The notes below the pieces were generated by a model. It was not told where the DNA came from. It did no database searches and saw only the letters and a list, made by a program, of their open reading frames with translations. 64,000 nt of DNA from Sphingopyxis sp. MSC1_008 (GTDB lineage Bacteria > Pseudomonadota > Alphaproteobacteria > Sphingomonadales > Sphingomonadaceae), in assembly GCF_023197165.1 (NCBI RefSeq), contig NZ_JALPRD010000009.1:1-64000 (forward strand), given 5' to 3'. Every line of letters starts with the position of its first letter. Positions within the stretch are counted from its first letter, which is position 1. Below, one piece after another: positions 51,689-60,455 of this stretch. A program made the translations under genes and the position numbers.

Positions 51689-53685
51689 TCCGTCACCTCG
51701 CGCAGCAGGCGCAGGATTTCATCTTCGGCCTGCTTCAGTTCGGCATCGATCACCGCCAGCTGACGGGGCGGGGTGAATTTGTAGAAGTGGCGGTTGAAGT
51801 TGATTTCATAGCCCAGCTTGTCCTTGGCCCGGTCCATCCAGGCATCGGGCACATGGGGCAGCACTTCGCGCGCGAAAAAGGTGTCGATATCGACCTTGAG
51901 GGGGATATTCTCGAAATCGCGCAGATCGGGATCGGGTTCGAAGCCCTTTCCTTTGCGCACCTTTTCCGCGCCCGCGTGCTTCGCGGTTAACACGCTGCGG
52001 AAGAGCTTCTCGTCCGCCGCACGCCATTTTGATCCGCGCTGCTTCAGGGTCCGCTCGATGGCCTTCGACGCGGCATTCCAGTCCATCATGGGCTCGCGGC
52101 CTAGTCCCTTGTCGATGGCCTGCACATCATCGAGCAAATGCGGCGCAGCGTCGAGGAAGCGGGCCTTGTCCTCCACCGTCATCTGATAGCGCAGCCGCAA
52201 GGGCCGCTCGACCGTCACGCGGGTATAGCCGAAATCTTCATTGTCGAAGATCTTCGATTGTTCGCTGGCGGCGAACTGGCCGTAACGGCGGACGATCTCA
52301 GCAATCTGGTCCGGCTCGTCGGCGCGGTCGTCACCGGGCATCGCGGGGCCCTCACCGATCTTGCGCCGCTTGTCGCCCTGGCTGCGGCGCATGGGAATCC
52401 AAGTGTCACGTGCATCGACGAGCTGGATCTTGCGGTTGCGCGCTTTCGCCTTCCGGTTGGTGACGATCCAGATGTAGGTGCCAATTCCGGTGTTGTAGAA
52501 CATCTGTTCCGGCAGGGCGATGATCGCCTCCAGCATGTCCTCCTCGATTATCCACTTGCGGATGTTGCTTTCCCCGCCCCCCGCACCGCCGGTGAACAGC
52601 GGCGAGCCGCTGAAGACAATCGCGGCGCGCGAGCCGTATTTCTGCTTGGCGGGTGCAACATCTTCAAACTTCGAAATCATGTGCTGAAGGAACAGCAACG
52701 ATCCATCGTTGACACGCGGCAGTCCGGCATGGAACCGGCCGGACTTGCCGCGATCATGTTCTTGCACAATCTCACGCTGCTGCTTTTTCCAGTCCACGCC
52801 AAAGGGCGGATTGGCGATGAAGTAATCAAACTTCAGACCCTCGAACTTGTCATTGGTGAAGGTATCACCGAACTGTACGTTTTCACCATGCCCGTTATGG
52901 TCCACCTGCTTCATCAGCATATCGGACGCCGCAGTGGCGAAAGCGCGCTTGTTGTAGTCCTGCCCATAGACATAGAGCTTTGCCGCTGCACCCCGGCTGC
53001 GCATGTAGGATTGCGCCTCTGCCAGCATCCCCCCCGTGCCGCAGGCCGGATCGAGCATGGTTTTCACAGCCGCAGATTGCTGGAAAAGCGCGTCATCTTC
53101 GATGAACAGCAGATCGACCATGAGCGTGATAACCTCACGCGGGGTGAAGTGATCACCCGCCGTTTCGTTCGCCAGCTCGTTGAAGCGCCGGATGAGGTTT
53201 TCAAAGATCAGCCCCATTTGATCATTTTTGACCTTGGCGGGGTGCAGATCGACAGCAGCAATTTCCTTGATGATGAGGAATAGAATACCTGCTTCGTCCA
53301 TCCTCTCAATCTCGGCGGTGAACTCGAAGTAGTCAAAAATATCTCGGACGTTCTTCGAAAACCCTTTAATGTAATCAATCAGATGATGCCTGATGTCGTT
53401 TGGATCGCCGAGTAACTTCTTGAAATCATACGGCGCATGATTGTGAAAGCGGTGACCTGCAACCTGGTTCAACTTGCTATCGAGCGCATCGCCCTCAATC
53501 TTGCCACCGGCGCGGCGCTTGGCCTCTGCAACCACGGCATCCTTGGTATCGGCCAGCACGCAATCGAAGCGACGCAAAACGACTAGCGGCAGCATCACCC
53601 GCTCATACTGCGGCGGGCGATAAGGGCCGCGCAGCAGATTGGCGATGTCCCAGATCAGGTTGGCAAGATCAGTGTGGGTGGCCAT
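51685..53685 (-). CDS. hsdM: Type I DNA methyltransferase subunit M
   Basis: A 666-residue N6-adenine methyltransferase. The SAM site is LDPACGTGGML, the catalytic motif is FIANPPFGV, and an N-terminal helical domain reads LANLIWDIANLLRGPYRPPQ. It modifies the sequence chosen by HsdS and forms the core of the restriction complex. It is first in the operon. The residue count is longer than the E. coli type IA enzyme, close to the IC/ID type. Confidence 0.95.
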   Translation of the reverse strand: MATHTDLANLIWDIANLLRGPYRPPQYERVMLPLVVLRRFDCVLADTKDAVVAEAKRRAGGKIEGDALDSKLNQVAGHRFHNHAPYDFKKLLGDPNDIRHHLIDYIKGFSKNVRDIFDYFEFTAEIERMDEAGILFLIIKEIAAVDLHPAKVKNDQMGLIFENLIRRFNELANETAGDHFTPREVITLMVDLLFIEDDALFQQSAAVKTMLDPACGTGGMLAEAQSYMRSRGAAAKLYVYGQDYNKRAFATAASDMLMKQVDHNGHGENVQFGDTFTNDKFEGLKFDYFIANPPFGVDWKKQQREIVQEHDRGKSGRFHAGLPRVNDGSLLFLQHMISKFEDVAPAKQKYGSRAAIVFSGSPLFTGGAGGGESNIRKWIIEEDMLEAIIALPEQMFYNTGIGTYIWIVTNRKAKARNRKIQLVDARDTWIPMRRSQGDKRRKIGEGPAMPGDDRADEPDQIAEIVRRYGQFAASEQSKIFDNEDFGYTRVTVERPLRLRYQMTVEDKARFLDAAPHLLDDVQAIDKGLGREPMMDWNAASKAIERTLKQRGSKWRAADEKLFRSVLTAKHAGAEKVRKGKGFEPDPDLRDFENIPLKVDIDTFFAREVLPHVPDAWMDRAKDKLGYEINFNRHFYKFTPPRQLAVIDAELKQAEDEILRLLREVTE

Positions 53686-54065
53686 CAGGCGATCGTTCCG
53701 TTCTTTTCGTAATGCGCTGTTAGCCGTTCAGATTTTTTCGCCAATGGATTCACTCCCATCGCTCCGCAGTACTTTCCCAGGGATACCAGAGCAGCCGAGC
53801 CATATGGCTCAGTTTGCCTAGGCCGTTTTTGGCGTCGCCCGCCGATATGCGCCGCGCAAGCCCCCCCTTGCTGGAGCTTCTTTAGACTCATTGCCATGCG
53901 TCGGAAGACCCTTTCGATCAATTGTAGTGACCATGTCGCAGTTATGAGGCAGTCAACGGCAGCCGCCCAAAAATTGGCACGTCCATGCGCCTGCCAAGCG
54001 CAGTGAACCAATCGCTCGGCCCTCCTTCGCAGAAATCGGTGAATTACCTGCGCGCGCCATAGCCA
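53686..54065. other. Promoter-containing spacer before the hsd operon
   Basis: About 380 bases between mrr and hsdM, both on the minus strand. An open frame of 108 codons (54011 to 53685) ends by overlapping the hsdM start, but its sequence has no recognisable protein character and I do not call it. The hsd operon promoter probably lies here. Confidence 0.4.
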
Positions 54066-54992
54066 CTAATTATCCTCGCTAAAGAAATCTTCGTCCAACC
54101 GCTTGACCTCGACAACGCGATTGATCCTCACCCCTATACCAAATTCCACCATCAGTTCGGTCAGGCGCGCGCCGTCGATCAGGATTACTCGCTGTTGAAT
54201 TCCACGGGCAAAATCGACAGCCGGGCGGCTAAAGGTGGAGGTGGTTACAAACACACCTTTTGACGCACCCAAGCCCACGAGGCTGCCTAGAAAGCCTTGA
54301 ATTTCAGGACGTCCGACAGCAACGTGATTGGCGTACCGCTTGGCCTGGAGGTAAATGCGATCAAGGCCAAGGCGATCTTCATCGATGATGCCATCGATGC
54401 CCCCGTCTCCACTCTTTCCTAACTGCATGGCCGCATTCTCGTGCGAGCCGCCGTAGCCCATAGCCACTAGCAATTCGACGATCACACGTTCAAAAAAAGC
54501 AGGAGTTTGCTCTAGAATTCGTGCCAGCAAATCTGCTCGCAGAGCGGAGGTAAGGACCGAATGTGCTGCATCGATTTGTTCTTCGGGCGTGATGGAAGAT
54601 TCGGTCGCAGCAAGTGCGGCCGGAGCTTCGCTGGCCGAAGCCCCAGACGACGCCGCACCATAAAATTCGACAAAGGCGGGGTAGGATTTGAGCATATCAA
54701 CGTCGATAGTCGTCGGCTCAGTCGCAAGAAGCGCTGTTCCCGCGTCGGTAGCTACAAAAGCACCACGTTTTGGGAAGCTGATCAGGCCAGCCTTCATCAT
54801 GTAGAATTTAGCCCAATGAATGCGATTATGAAGCACTCGCTGCTTTCCGCTAGGCAAAATTTCTTCGCGCTCCTCCTCGTTCAAACCCAAGGCATCAGCA
54901 ATCTTACCGGCGGCGAGGGGAACGCGAGTCTCGCCTTCCGCTGCAACCGATAGGACGGGCAACATCAGCGTCTGATAATCGGGAATGGCCAT
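54066..54992 (-). CDS. mrr: Mrr-type restriction endonuclease
   Basis: A 308-residue type IV-like enzyme. The N-terminal winged-helix domain (about 1-100; LAAGKIADALGLNEEEREEI, NRIHWAKFYMMKAGLI) is followed by a linker rich in Ala and Ser, and a C-terminal PD-(D/E)xK-fold nuclease: GKSGDGGIDGIID and YLQAKRY give the Asp and Gln-x-Lys residues. Mrr enzymes cut methylated DNA. It is the last gene before the right boundary, in line with the defence character of the island. Confidence 0.9.
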   Translation of the reverse strand: MAIPDYQTLMLPVLSVAAEGETRVPLAAGKIADALGLNEEEREEILPSGKQRVLHNRIHWAKFYMMKAGLISFPKRGAFVATDAGTALLATEPTTIDVDMLKSYPAFVEFYGAASSGASASEAPAALAATESSITPEEQIDAAHSVLTSALRADLLARILEQTPAFFERVIVELLVAMGYGGSHENAAMQLGKSGDGGIDGIIDEDRLGLDRIYLQAKRYANHVAVGRPEIQGFLGSLVGLGASKGVFVTTSTFSRPAVDFARGIQQRVILIDGARLTELMVEFGIGVRINRVVEVKRLDEDFFSEDN

Positions 54993-55572
54993 AGAATATT
55001 GAGTTAGCAGCCGCGCGCAAATCCAGCCACCTTATATGATAATCGAGAGAACGCGCCGCCAGAGGTCAATCTAAGGGATCATACAATGCGCACTCGCGGC
55101 GGCTGCTACGCTTTCGTCCACGACAATAGCCGGGTCCTTCACCACCCGCCCGATGCCACTAATGTAAGACTGATCATCCGCGCGAAATTCTGTCGAGGGT
55201 CCGCTAGCTTAAATTCACGTCGGAAAGCCGACAAACCGCAATCGGCCAGAAAAAGCCAAATCCACAAAGGCCAAGGCTCTGGGGTCCACGCCACGAAGGA
55301 GATACGCCTTGGGGGCCACGATTTGCGAGGTATTTGGCCACCAACTTTTCCATCGTCACGCCGTGCTTCGGTGGCCTTCTTATTGAGGATCAACGTTTTT
55401 TTGATTCGGTAAACTACGGCTGTGAGTCCTAGCAACGAAATTTGGCCCAAAATATGTCGGCTGTGTACGGACGGTTTCTGAAATCGGCGGTCACGGTTTT
55501 CCGGGACTTTTTGTCAAAAATAGCTCAGGACTAAATGTGAGTCCTTAGTTCGGTCAGTCCCGGATCGTGGGG

Positions 55573-55588
55573 GCCAAAAATTTTTGGC
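55573..55588. promoter_or_regulatory. Perfect 16-bp palindrome next to the right island end
   Basis: GCCAAAAATTTTTGGC is fully self-complementary. It lies about 45 bases inside the attR-like site. A similar but imperfect string (GGGGGCCATTTTTTCGGC) lies at 34362-34379 inside the left end. They may be integrase or excisionase arm sites or a terminator. Confidence 0.45.
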
Positions 55589-55631
55589 TGAAAAAACGGG
55601 TTAAATATCAACTCACTATAAGACGAAAGTC

Positions 55632-55649
55632 GGTCCTGTAAGCGCACCA
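55632..55649 (+). repeat. attR-like copy of the tRNA-Thr 3' end
   Basis: GTCCTGTAAGCG (12 identical bases) plus CACCA, lacking one G compared with the tRNA at 34230-34246. It has the same orientation as the tRNA end. It marks the probable right boundary of a 21.4-kb island. Confidence 0.7.
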
Positions 55650-55785
55650 TCGACCCCATAATTCAATGACTTAAGGTGAAGTCGCCCACGGTGGCGTCTT
55701 TTGGCCGGAAGCAGTCTGTCCAGCTTCGAGGGAATTGTGTGGAAAGCGGGCGCTCCGACTGCACATTCTGGCAACTGCGGGCGCC

Positions 55786-56442
55786 TCAGTATATTTCGTG
55801 CCAGCCTTCGATTTCTGACGAACTGTTCGCCAATCCGAAGCATATCAAGCTTGGCCGGCTGGCTGACGCCCCGCCCCTCACCACCCGATATTCGAGCTTC
55901 CGGCAGCGGAAGCCTTCGACAGCTTCTTCGGAGATTACCGTCAATGTACCCGTCGAGGCCTTGCCCTGCCAGCGATGCACATGCCCCACCGGCCAGCTGC
56001 CCGCGCGCTTGGCACGTTCGTTATATTTCCCGCTAAACTCGTCGAAGGGGAATGTCGGTCGACCGTCGAGTTCGATGCCGCCCTCGCAGGCGTTGCAGCT
56101 GACTTCACCGAATTTGTTATATTCGGCCTTCTTTACCTCGATTTCTGGCGGCGTCTTCAGGCTGTCGATATAGCGGAGCTTCGTTGCGGATGCAGCAGTG
56201 CCGGTATCGACGCGCGCCGGGACCAGTGTCTCGGCGGGCGGCGCGGGTTCCTCCTCCCTCGGGACATCCGCGCGTGAGGCTCCTGCCGAACGATTGAGAA
56301 CATCGCTTACCAATATTTCGGCGTTCTGCTCGACCTTTTCCACTGCGCGGTCGGCGAGACGCTTTAGAAGCCCCTGCGCATGGACGCTTTGCGTCGTCAT
56401 CAGCAGCGCGGTAGCAACGGCGCCGTAAAATATAGGTCGCAT
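55786..56442 (-). CDS. Exported protein of unknown function
   Basis: A 218-residue protein with a signal peptide (MRPIFYGAVATALLMTTQSVHAQ). A coiled segment follows (LLKRLADRAVEKVEQNAEIL), then a Pro-rich linker and a C-terminal domain with four cysteines (VSCNACEGG, FRCRKLEY, LICFGLA). No known domain. AGGAG is 6 bases before the ATG at 56442. It is last in the minus-strand run that begins with the protease gene. Confidence 0.72.
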   Translation of the reverse strand: MRPIFYGAVATALLMTTQSVHAQGLLKRLADRAVEKVEQNAEILVSDVLNRSAGASRADVPREEEPAPPAETLVPARVDTGTAASATKLRYIDSLKTPPEIEVKKAEYNKFGEVSCNACEGGIELDGRPTFPFDEFSGKYNERAKRAGSWPVGHVHRWQGKASTGTLTVISEEAVEGFRCRKLEYRVVRGGASASRPSLICFGLANSSSEIEGWHEIY

Positions 56443-56476
56443 GATGATCTCCTGATTTTCCAAGGTGCAGGACAGG

Positions 56477-58399
56477 TCAGCCGAAGTCTGCCGTCAGCGT
56501 CGCGGTGAGCCGGCGCGGGAAATTGTAGAGATAAACTCCCGACGACCCGTTCGCCCAACCGAACTTATTGCCGATGTTCGCGAGCTGGAGGCGAAGCGTC
56601 GCGGGCGCCTTGCCGATGTGGAAGCGATAGCGTCCACCGACCGAAGCGATCGCGCGCGCCGGAATGACGAGCTTGCCGTCGGTGCTGGCGATGCGGTCGG
56701 ATGTGCTTTCGACGACGAGGTCAACCGAGACAGCGGGCGCGAACGTCGGCCGGTAGTCGAGTACGGCCGTCGATAGCCTGCCGAAGCTTGCCAGCGGCTT
56801 GCGACCGACCAGCCCGGTGTCGACGGCGTCACCCGACAGCTTGGCGTCGATCAGCGCCGTTCCCGCAATCGCGGTCAGACCCGGTGCGAGCTGCCCCGAA
56901 AGCGAGAATTCGGCGCCGCGATGACGAACGTCGCCGAGCTGGCGGAAAACTCGTGCGGCATCGAGCGAATAAAAGGGCTTGGTGACGTCGAACACGCCAG
57001 CAACGAGGCGGATGTTCGGCGTGATCGACCAGCGAACGCCGCCGTCGATCTGGCGCGTGCGGATCGCAGGCGGCGCATCGTCGCGGTTGACCGCGACCCC
57101 GGGTGCGACCGGGCTTTCCTCGAGGCCTTGCGTATAGCCTGCATAGAAAGCGAGCGACGGCGAGGCATAGAATGCGGCGGTGGCGTTGAAAAGCAAAGGA
57201 TCGTCGGTCGTCTTGATCGCCGCGGCGTCGGGATCGAGCACGCGCTTGCGATAATTTGTCTTTTGGAGACCGACGCTGATCTCGCCAACGTCCTTCCACC
57301 GCCCTTCATAGGCGATGCCCACGGTCCACTGGCGCACCGTGTCGCGCGTCTGCACGCCGAACACCGACACGGGTTCGGGAAAGGCGACAGGTTCCTCGAG
57401 CGGATGGTTGCCGACGAAGATCGCGGTATCGCCGCCATAACGGCGCACGCGATCACGGCCTTTGAACGAGAGGTGCAATGTGTGGAGCCGCGCCCCCTCG
57501 GCAAAGCGTCGCGACAGCCGCACCTCCCCGCTTGTCGATGCCGAACGGCGCCCGGGTTCGGCGATCACCACCTCATCGGCCGAGCCGTCCGCCCGGACGT
57601 CCAGAAAAAGCTGGGTGTGTGAGCGGCTGAGGTCCAGGATCGACCGGAAAATACCCGCCTTCAGCGTCCACTCGCCCATCATCGCCGATCCGATCACGCC
57701 GGTGTTCACCGTCTCGCCATCGTTCGTCGCCCATTTCTGACCGAGCCGTTTCACGCGCTCGATGCGCGCAGGGAGATAGTCGCCGCCGGTCAGCAGCAAC
57801 GGCTGGGCTTCCTCGTCCGCAATGCCGGTGCGGCTCCAGAAGGGGGTGACGGTCACACCGTCGACCGGCTCCCAGCGCGCGATCAAGGCAGCGGTGCGAT
57901 AGTTCGCGCGGCCGCCGGTATGCATCCTGTCGGCGATCAGCCCCAGCCCCGCGCCGACCGCGAGGCGATCGGTTAGCGGCAGCTGCGCGTCGACCTCCAG
58001 CGCCGCCGCGCCCAAAGGACCGAGCCGCGCGCCGAGGCTGACGAGCGGCTTGTTGCCCGGGCTGCGCAGGCCATAGTCCGCGATGCCGGTCGGTGCCGGA
58101 AAAGGATAGCTTTGCGCCGACAGGCCGACGCGCATCTGCAAGCTGCCGATCAGCCGGTCGGTGAAGCTGCCCTGCTGGTCGATATAAAGGCCGTCGAGGC
58201 GGATATTGCCTGCCTCGACCGCCGAGAAACCGCGGACATAATTGGGATTGTAGATGCCGATCTGCTCGCCGCCGATCGAAGTTCCGAACGCGTCTTCCGC
58301 GCTGGTCGTCGCATTATCGTCGGCGCGCTGCGCGAAGGCGGCGGTGGGCGTGGCGGCGAGTGCCAGCGCAAGCGTGATGGAGGAGGCGCGGCGCATCAT
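56477..58399 (-). CDS. Compact TonB-dependent receptor-like outer-membrane protein
   Basis: A 640-residue outer-membrane protein with a signal peptide ending AAFAQ. The N-terminal plug-like part reads GIYNPNYVRGFSAVEAGNIR, then LDGLYIDQQGSF, and later YPFPAPTGIADYGLRSPG, a pattern seen in a sphingomonad-type receptor subfamily. The rest is beta-barrel and ends LTATLTADFG. It lacks the long plug of the STN receptor and is short for its family. The substrate is unknown. Its ATGATG start encloses the stop of the preceding gene (ATGA overlap). Confidence 0.8.
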   Translation of the reverse strand: MMRRASSITLALALAATPTAAFAQRADDNATTSAEDAFGTSIGGEQIGIYNPNYVRGFSAVEAGNIRLDGLYIDQQGSFTDRLIGSLQMRVGLSAQSYPFPAPTGIADYGLRSPGNKPLVSLGARLGPLGAAALEVDAQLPLTDRLAVGAGLGLIADRMHTGGRANYRTAALIARWEPVDGVTVTPFWSRTGIADEEAQPLLLTGGDYLPARIERVKRLGQKWATNDGETVNTGVIGSAMMGEWTLKAGIFRSILDLSRSHTQLFLDVRADGSADEVVIAEPGRRSASTSGEVRLSRRFAEGARLHTLHLSFKGRDRVRRYGGDTAIFVGNHPLEEPVAFPEPVSVFGVQTRDTVRQWTVGIAYEGRWKDVGEISVGLQKTNYRKRVLDPDAAAIKTTDDPLLFNATAAFYASPSLAFYAGYTQGLEESPVAPGVAVNRDDAPPAIRTRQIDGGVRWSITPNIRLVAGVFDVTKPFYSLDAARVFRQLGDVRHRGAEFSLSGQLAPGLTAIAGTALIDAKLSGDAVDTGLVGRKPLASFGRLSTAVLDYRPTFAPAVSVDLVVESTSDRIASTDGKLVIPARAIASVGGRYRFHIGKAPATLRLQLANIGNKFGWANGSSGVYLYNFPRRLTATLTADFG

Positions 58400-59250
58400 G
58401 CCACCGCCTTCATGCGGCGGCGGACGTCTTCCCAGTCGGTCATGAACATCGCGGCAGCGAGGCGCGCGGCCGGACGTTCGGGATTGAGCCGGTCGCTGCG
58501 CAGATCGTCATTTTCCTGCGAATAGCTCGACATATGGACAAGCAGCGGATGCACACCCTTCGCACCCGGCTGGTACCAGCTGCGATCATTCTGCAGTTCC
58601 AGCGCGAGCCGCCGCGGACCCCAGGCATATTCGGAATTGGGGTCATAGGCGGGGAGCCGGTCGGCGACATAGAGGCCGTAGGCCGACCCGGTGCGAACCT
58701 GCAGCCCGCCGCCCTCGATGCCCTCGGCCTGCACCTGACGCCGCGCCATCATGTCATAGGGGTTAAGGAAGACGCGCAGCACAGCGCCTTCCTGATCGGG
58801 GTCGATGTAGCGGCCGTCGCGCTGCACCACCCCGGCTCTGCCTTCGACCACGCTCTTCGCGCTGATGCTGAAGGTCGCGCCGACCAGCCGCACGCCGTCG
58901 AGGGTCGGCACGACCGAAATGTTGATATCGGCCTGAAGGCTGGTGCCGCGCACGTCGCGGAGCGAGGGCTGCTGCATCAGCGCATCGAACGCAACCGTCG
59001 CGCGGCGGCGAAGCAGGTCGATTTCGGCGATGGGAATCCCGGCATCGTTGCGCGGCTGATGGACATGGACGTCTGGCGTCTTCGAATACCAGCCCGGAAG
59101 GCCGGCGCCCGGGCCCGGCGTGCCGGCGGACCAACGCTCCATCAGTTTCTTGGGCGCGCGACTGTCGCCGGTTGCGGCTATCGCGGCGGGGACGGTCGGC
59201 GCCGCAACGAAAAGCCCCAGCATGGCGAGCTTCGACAGGGAATATTTCAT
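58396..59250 (-). CDS. Exported protein of unknown function
   Basis: A 284-residue exported protein: signal segment MKYSLSKLAMLGLFVAAPTV, then a soluble domain with LPGWYSKTPDVHVHQPRND, IAEIDLLRRRATVAFDALM and YAWGPRRLALELQNDRSWYQ. I recognise no domain. It overlaps the receptor gene by 4 bases, so it is probably co-translated and functions with it, perhaps as a periplasmic partner. The start at 59250 is chosen because the signal peptide begins there. Confidence 0.7.
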   Translation of the reverse strand: MKYSLSKLAMLGLFVAAPTVPAAIAATGDSRAPKKLMERWSAGTPGPGAGLPGWYSKTPDVHVHQPRNDAGIPIAEIDLLRRRATVAFDALMQQPSLRDVRGTSLQADINISVVPTLDGVRLVGATFSISAKSVVEGRAGVVQRDGRYIDPDQEGAVLRVFLNPYDMMARRQVQAEGIEGGGLQVRTGSAYGLYVADRLPAYDPNSEYAWGPRRLALELQNDRSWYQPGAKGVHPLLVHMSSYSQENDDLRSDRLNPERPAARLAAAMFMTDWEDVRRRMKAVA

Positions 59251-59278
59251 GGTTCCAACTTTCTGAACGGGATGAAGG

Positions 59279-60436
59279 TCAGCCGGGCAGGCCAAGCGCG
59301 CCGCCGACGACACCGCGCAGCAGGCCGCGCTTCTTTTTCGGTTTGGCGTCACCGGCCGGCGTGTCGCTATCGGTGTCGCTCCCGCCCATCAGCGACGCGA
59401 GGTCGACACCGAGCATGCCCATGTGCGTCGCCTTGGTGCGCAGCTTGACGCCCCAGCCCAGCGGCGCTTCGCGCGGCGATCCGTAATTGGCCTCGGGGCC
59501 ATAGGCGGTCATCATCAGCATCGCCGATTCCGACGCCTTGCCGACCACCACCGGAACGACACATTCGGTGGCTTCGGGGGCGAGCAGGATACGCTGCTGG
59601 ACAAGGCGAGCGATGTCGGACTGCTCAAGATAATCGGGCAGCGCCATGCCGGGCATGCGCACCGCGCTCGACGTCCACATGACAATGGTGCCATCCGCGC
59701 GCGCGCCGGTCACGGTCATGATATAGCCGCGCGCGTTAGCCAGTGCGGGCCAGCTGACCTTGACCGCCCCCGATGCGAGTTCGGCATTACGCGGCGTCAG
59801 TGCCGCCAGGAAATCATTCCCTGCGGCAACAGCGAAGCGCATTTCGGGCGAATAATTGCCCTGCACGACATGATCGCCGATTAGCGAGGCGGCGCGCGGC
59901 ACGCGCGTGCCGTTCTTGCCCCCGGGCCATTCGCCATAAGTCGCATGGCGCCCCACCGACGGCGGCACCATCGCCTTCACATTGGGGATCGCGCCGAAGG
60001 GCGACGCCGCGCCGGGCTTCATCGTCGCGAGGTCGATCACCACCGGCTGGCCCGCGGGCGCATGTTCGCCGCAGCCCCAGTAAAGCTCGATCCGCCCCTT
60101 GGGCGCGTCCCCCGGGCCTGGTCGGTAGTCGGGCTTGCCATCTTCCTTCGGCGCCGCGCCGCGCGGCGAGACGAGCGGCAGGCGATCGCCCGCGCGCAGC
60201 CCCTGCGGCGGCAGATGTTCGGCGCTCGGTGCGGTGTTGCTGCGCGCCGAACCGAGTTGGAGCGACAGATTCTTCGCGACCCCGGCGGGCTGGCCGGTCG
60301 CCATCCCCGATACGGTTTCGGCGGAGAGCCAATAGACGGCCTCGATCTTTGGTTTCTGCGCCTGCTGGGCAAAGGCGGCGGTCGCGGCGATGGCAAGCGC
60401 GCCGATCGCCGCGCTGCCGGTCAGGATCTTGTTCAT
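59279..60436 (-). CDS. Exported protein of unknown function
   Basis: A 385-residue protein with a signal peptide (MNKILTGSAAIGALAIAATA, cleaved near AFAQQ). It is rich in Gly, Pro and Ala; segments such as IELYWGCGEHAPAGQPVVID and VKVSWPALANARGYIMTVTG look like beta-sandwich domains. A C-terminal KPKKKRGLLRG tail is basic. No enzymatic motif is visible. It lies 28 bases upstream of the next gene in the run. Confidence 0.7.
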   Translation of the reverse strand: MNKILTGSAAIGALAIAATAAFAQQAQKPKIEAVYWLSAETVSGMATGQPAGVAKNLSLQLGSARSNTAPSAEHLPPQGLRAGDRLPLVSPRGAAPKEDGKPDYRPGPGDAPKGRIELYWGCGEHAPAGQPVVIDLATMKPGAASPFGAIPNVKAMVPPSVGRHATYGEWPGGKNGTRVPRAASLIGDHVVQGNYSPEMRFAVAAGNDFLAALTPRNAELASGAVKVSWPALANARGYIMTVTGARADGTIVMWTSSAVRMPGMALPDYLEQSDIARLVQQRILLAPEATECVVPVVVGKASESAMLMMTAYGPEANYGSPREAPLGWGVKLRTKATHMGMLGVDLASLMGGSDTDSDTPAGDAKPKKKRGLLRGVVGGALGLPG

Positions 60437-60455
60437 GCTGGTCTTCCCTCGACGA

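Larger units (their letters stand above)
54993..55785. other. AT-richer non-coding right end of the island
   Basis: Nearly 800 bases without a convincing gene, lower in GC than the flanks. It holds AGGACT/AGTCCT (55527-55545), the palindrome at 55573-55588 and the attR-like site 55632-55649. An open minus-strand frame at 55139-55450 has no recognisable content. Confidence 0.6.

Noticed and set aside
53685..54011. 108-codon frame ending on the hsdM start
   Set aside because: No recognisable motif, odd composition and no ribosome site. The overlap with hsdM may be chance.
55139..55450. 103-codon minus-strand frame at the right island end
   Set aside because: No known domain and no convincing ribosome site. 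Treated as non-coding island end.
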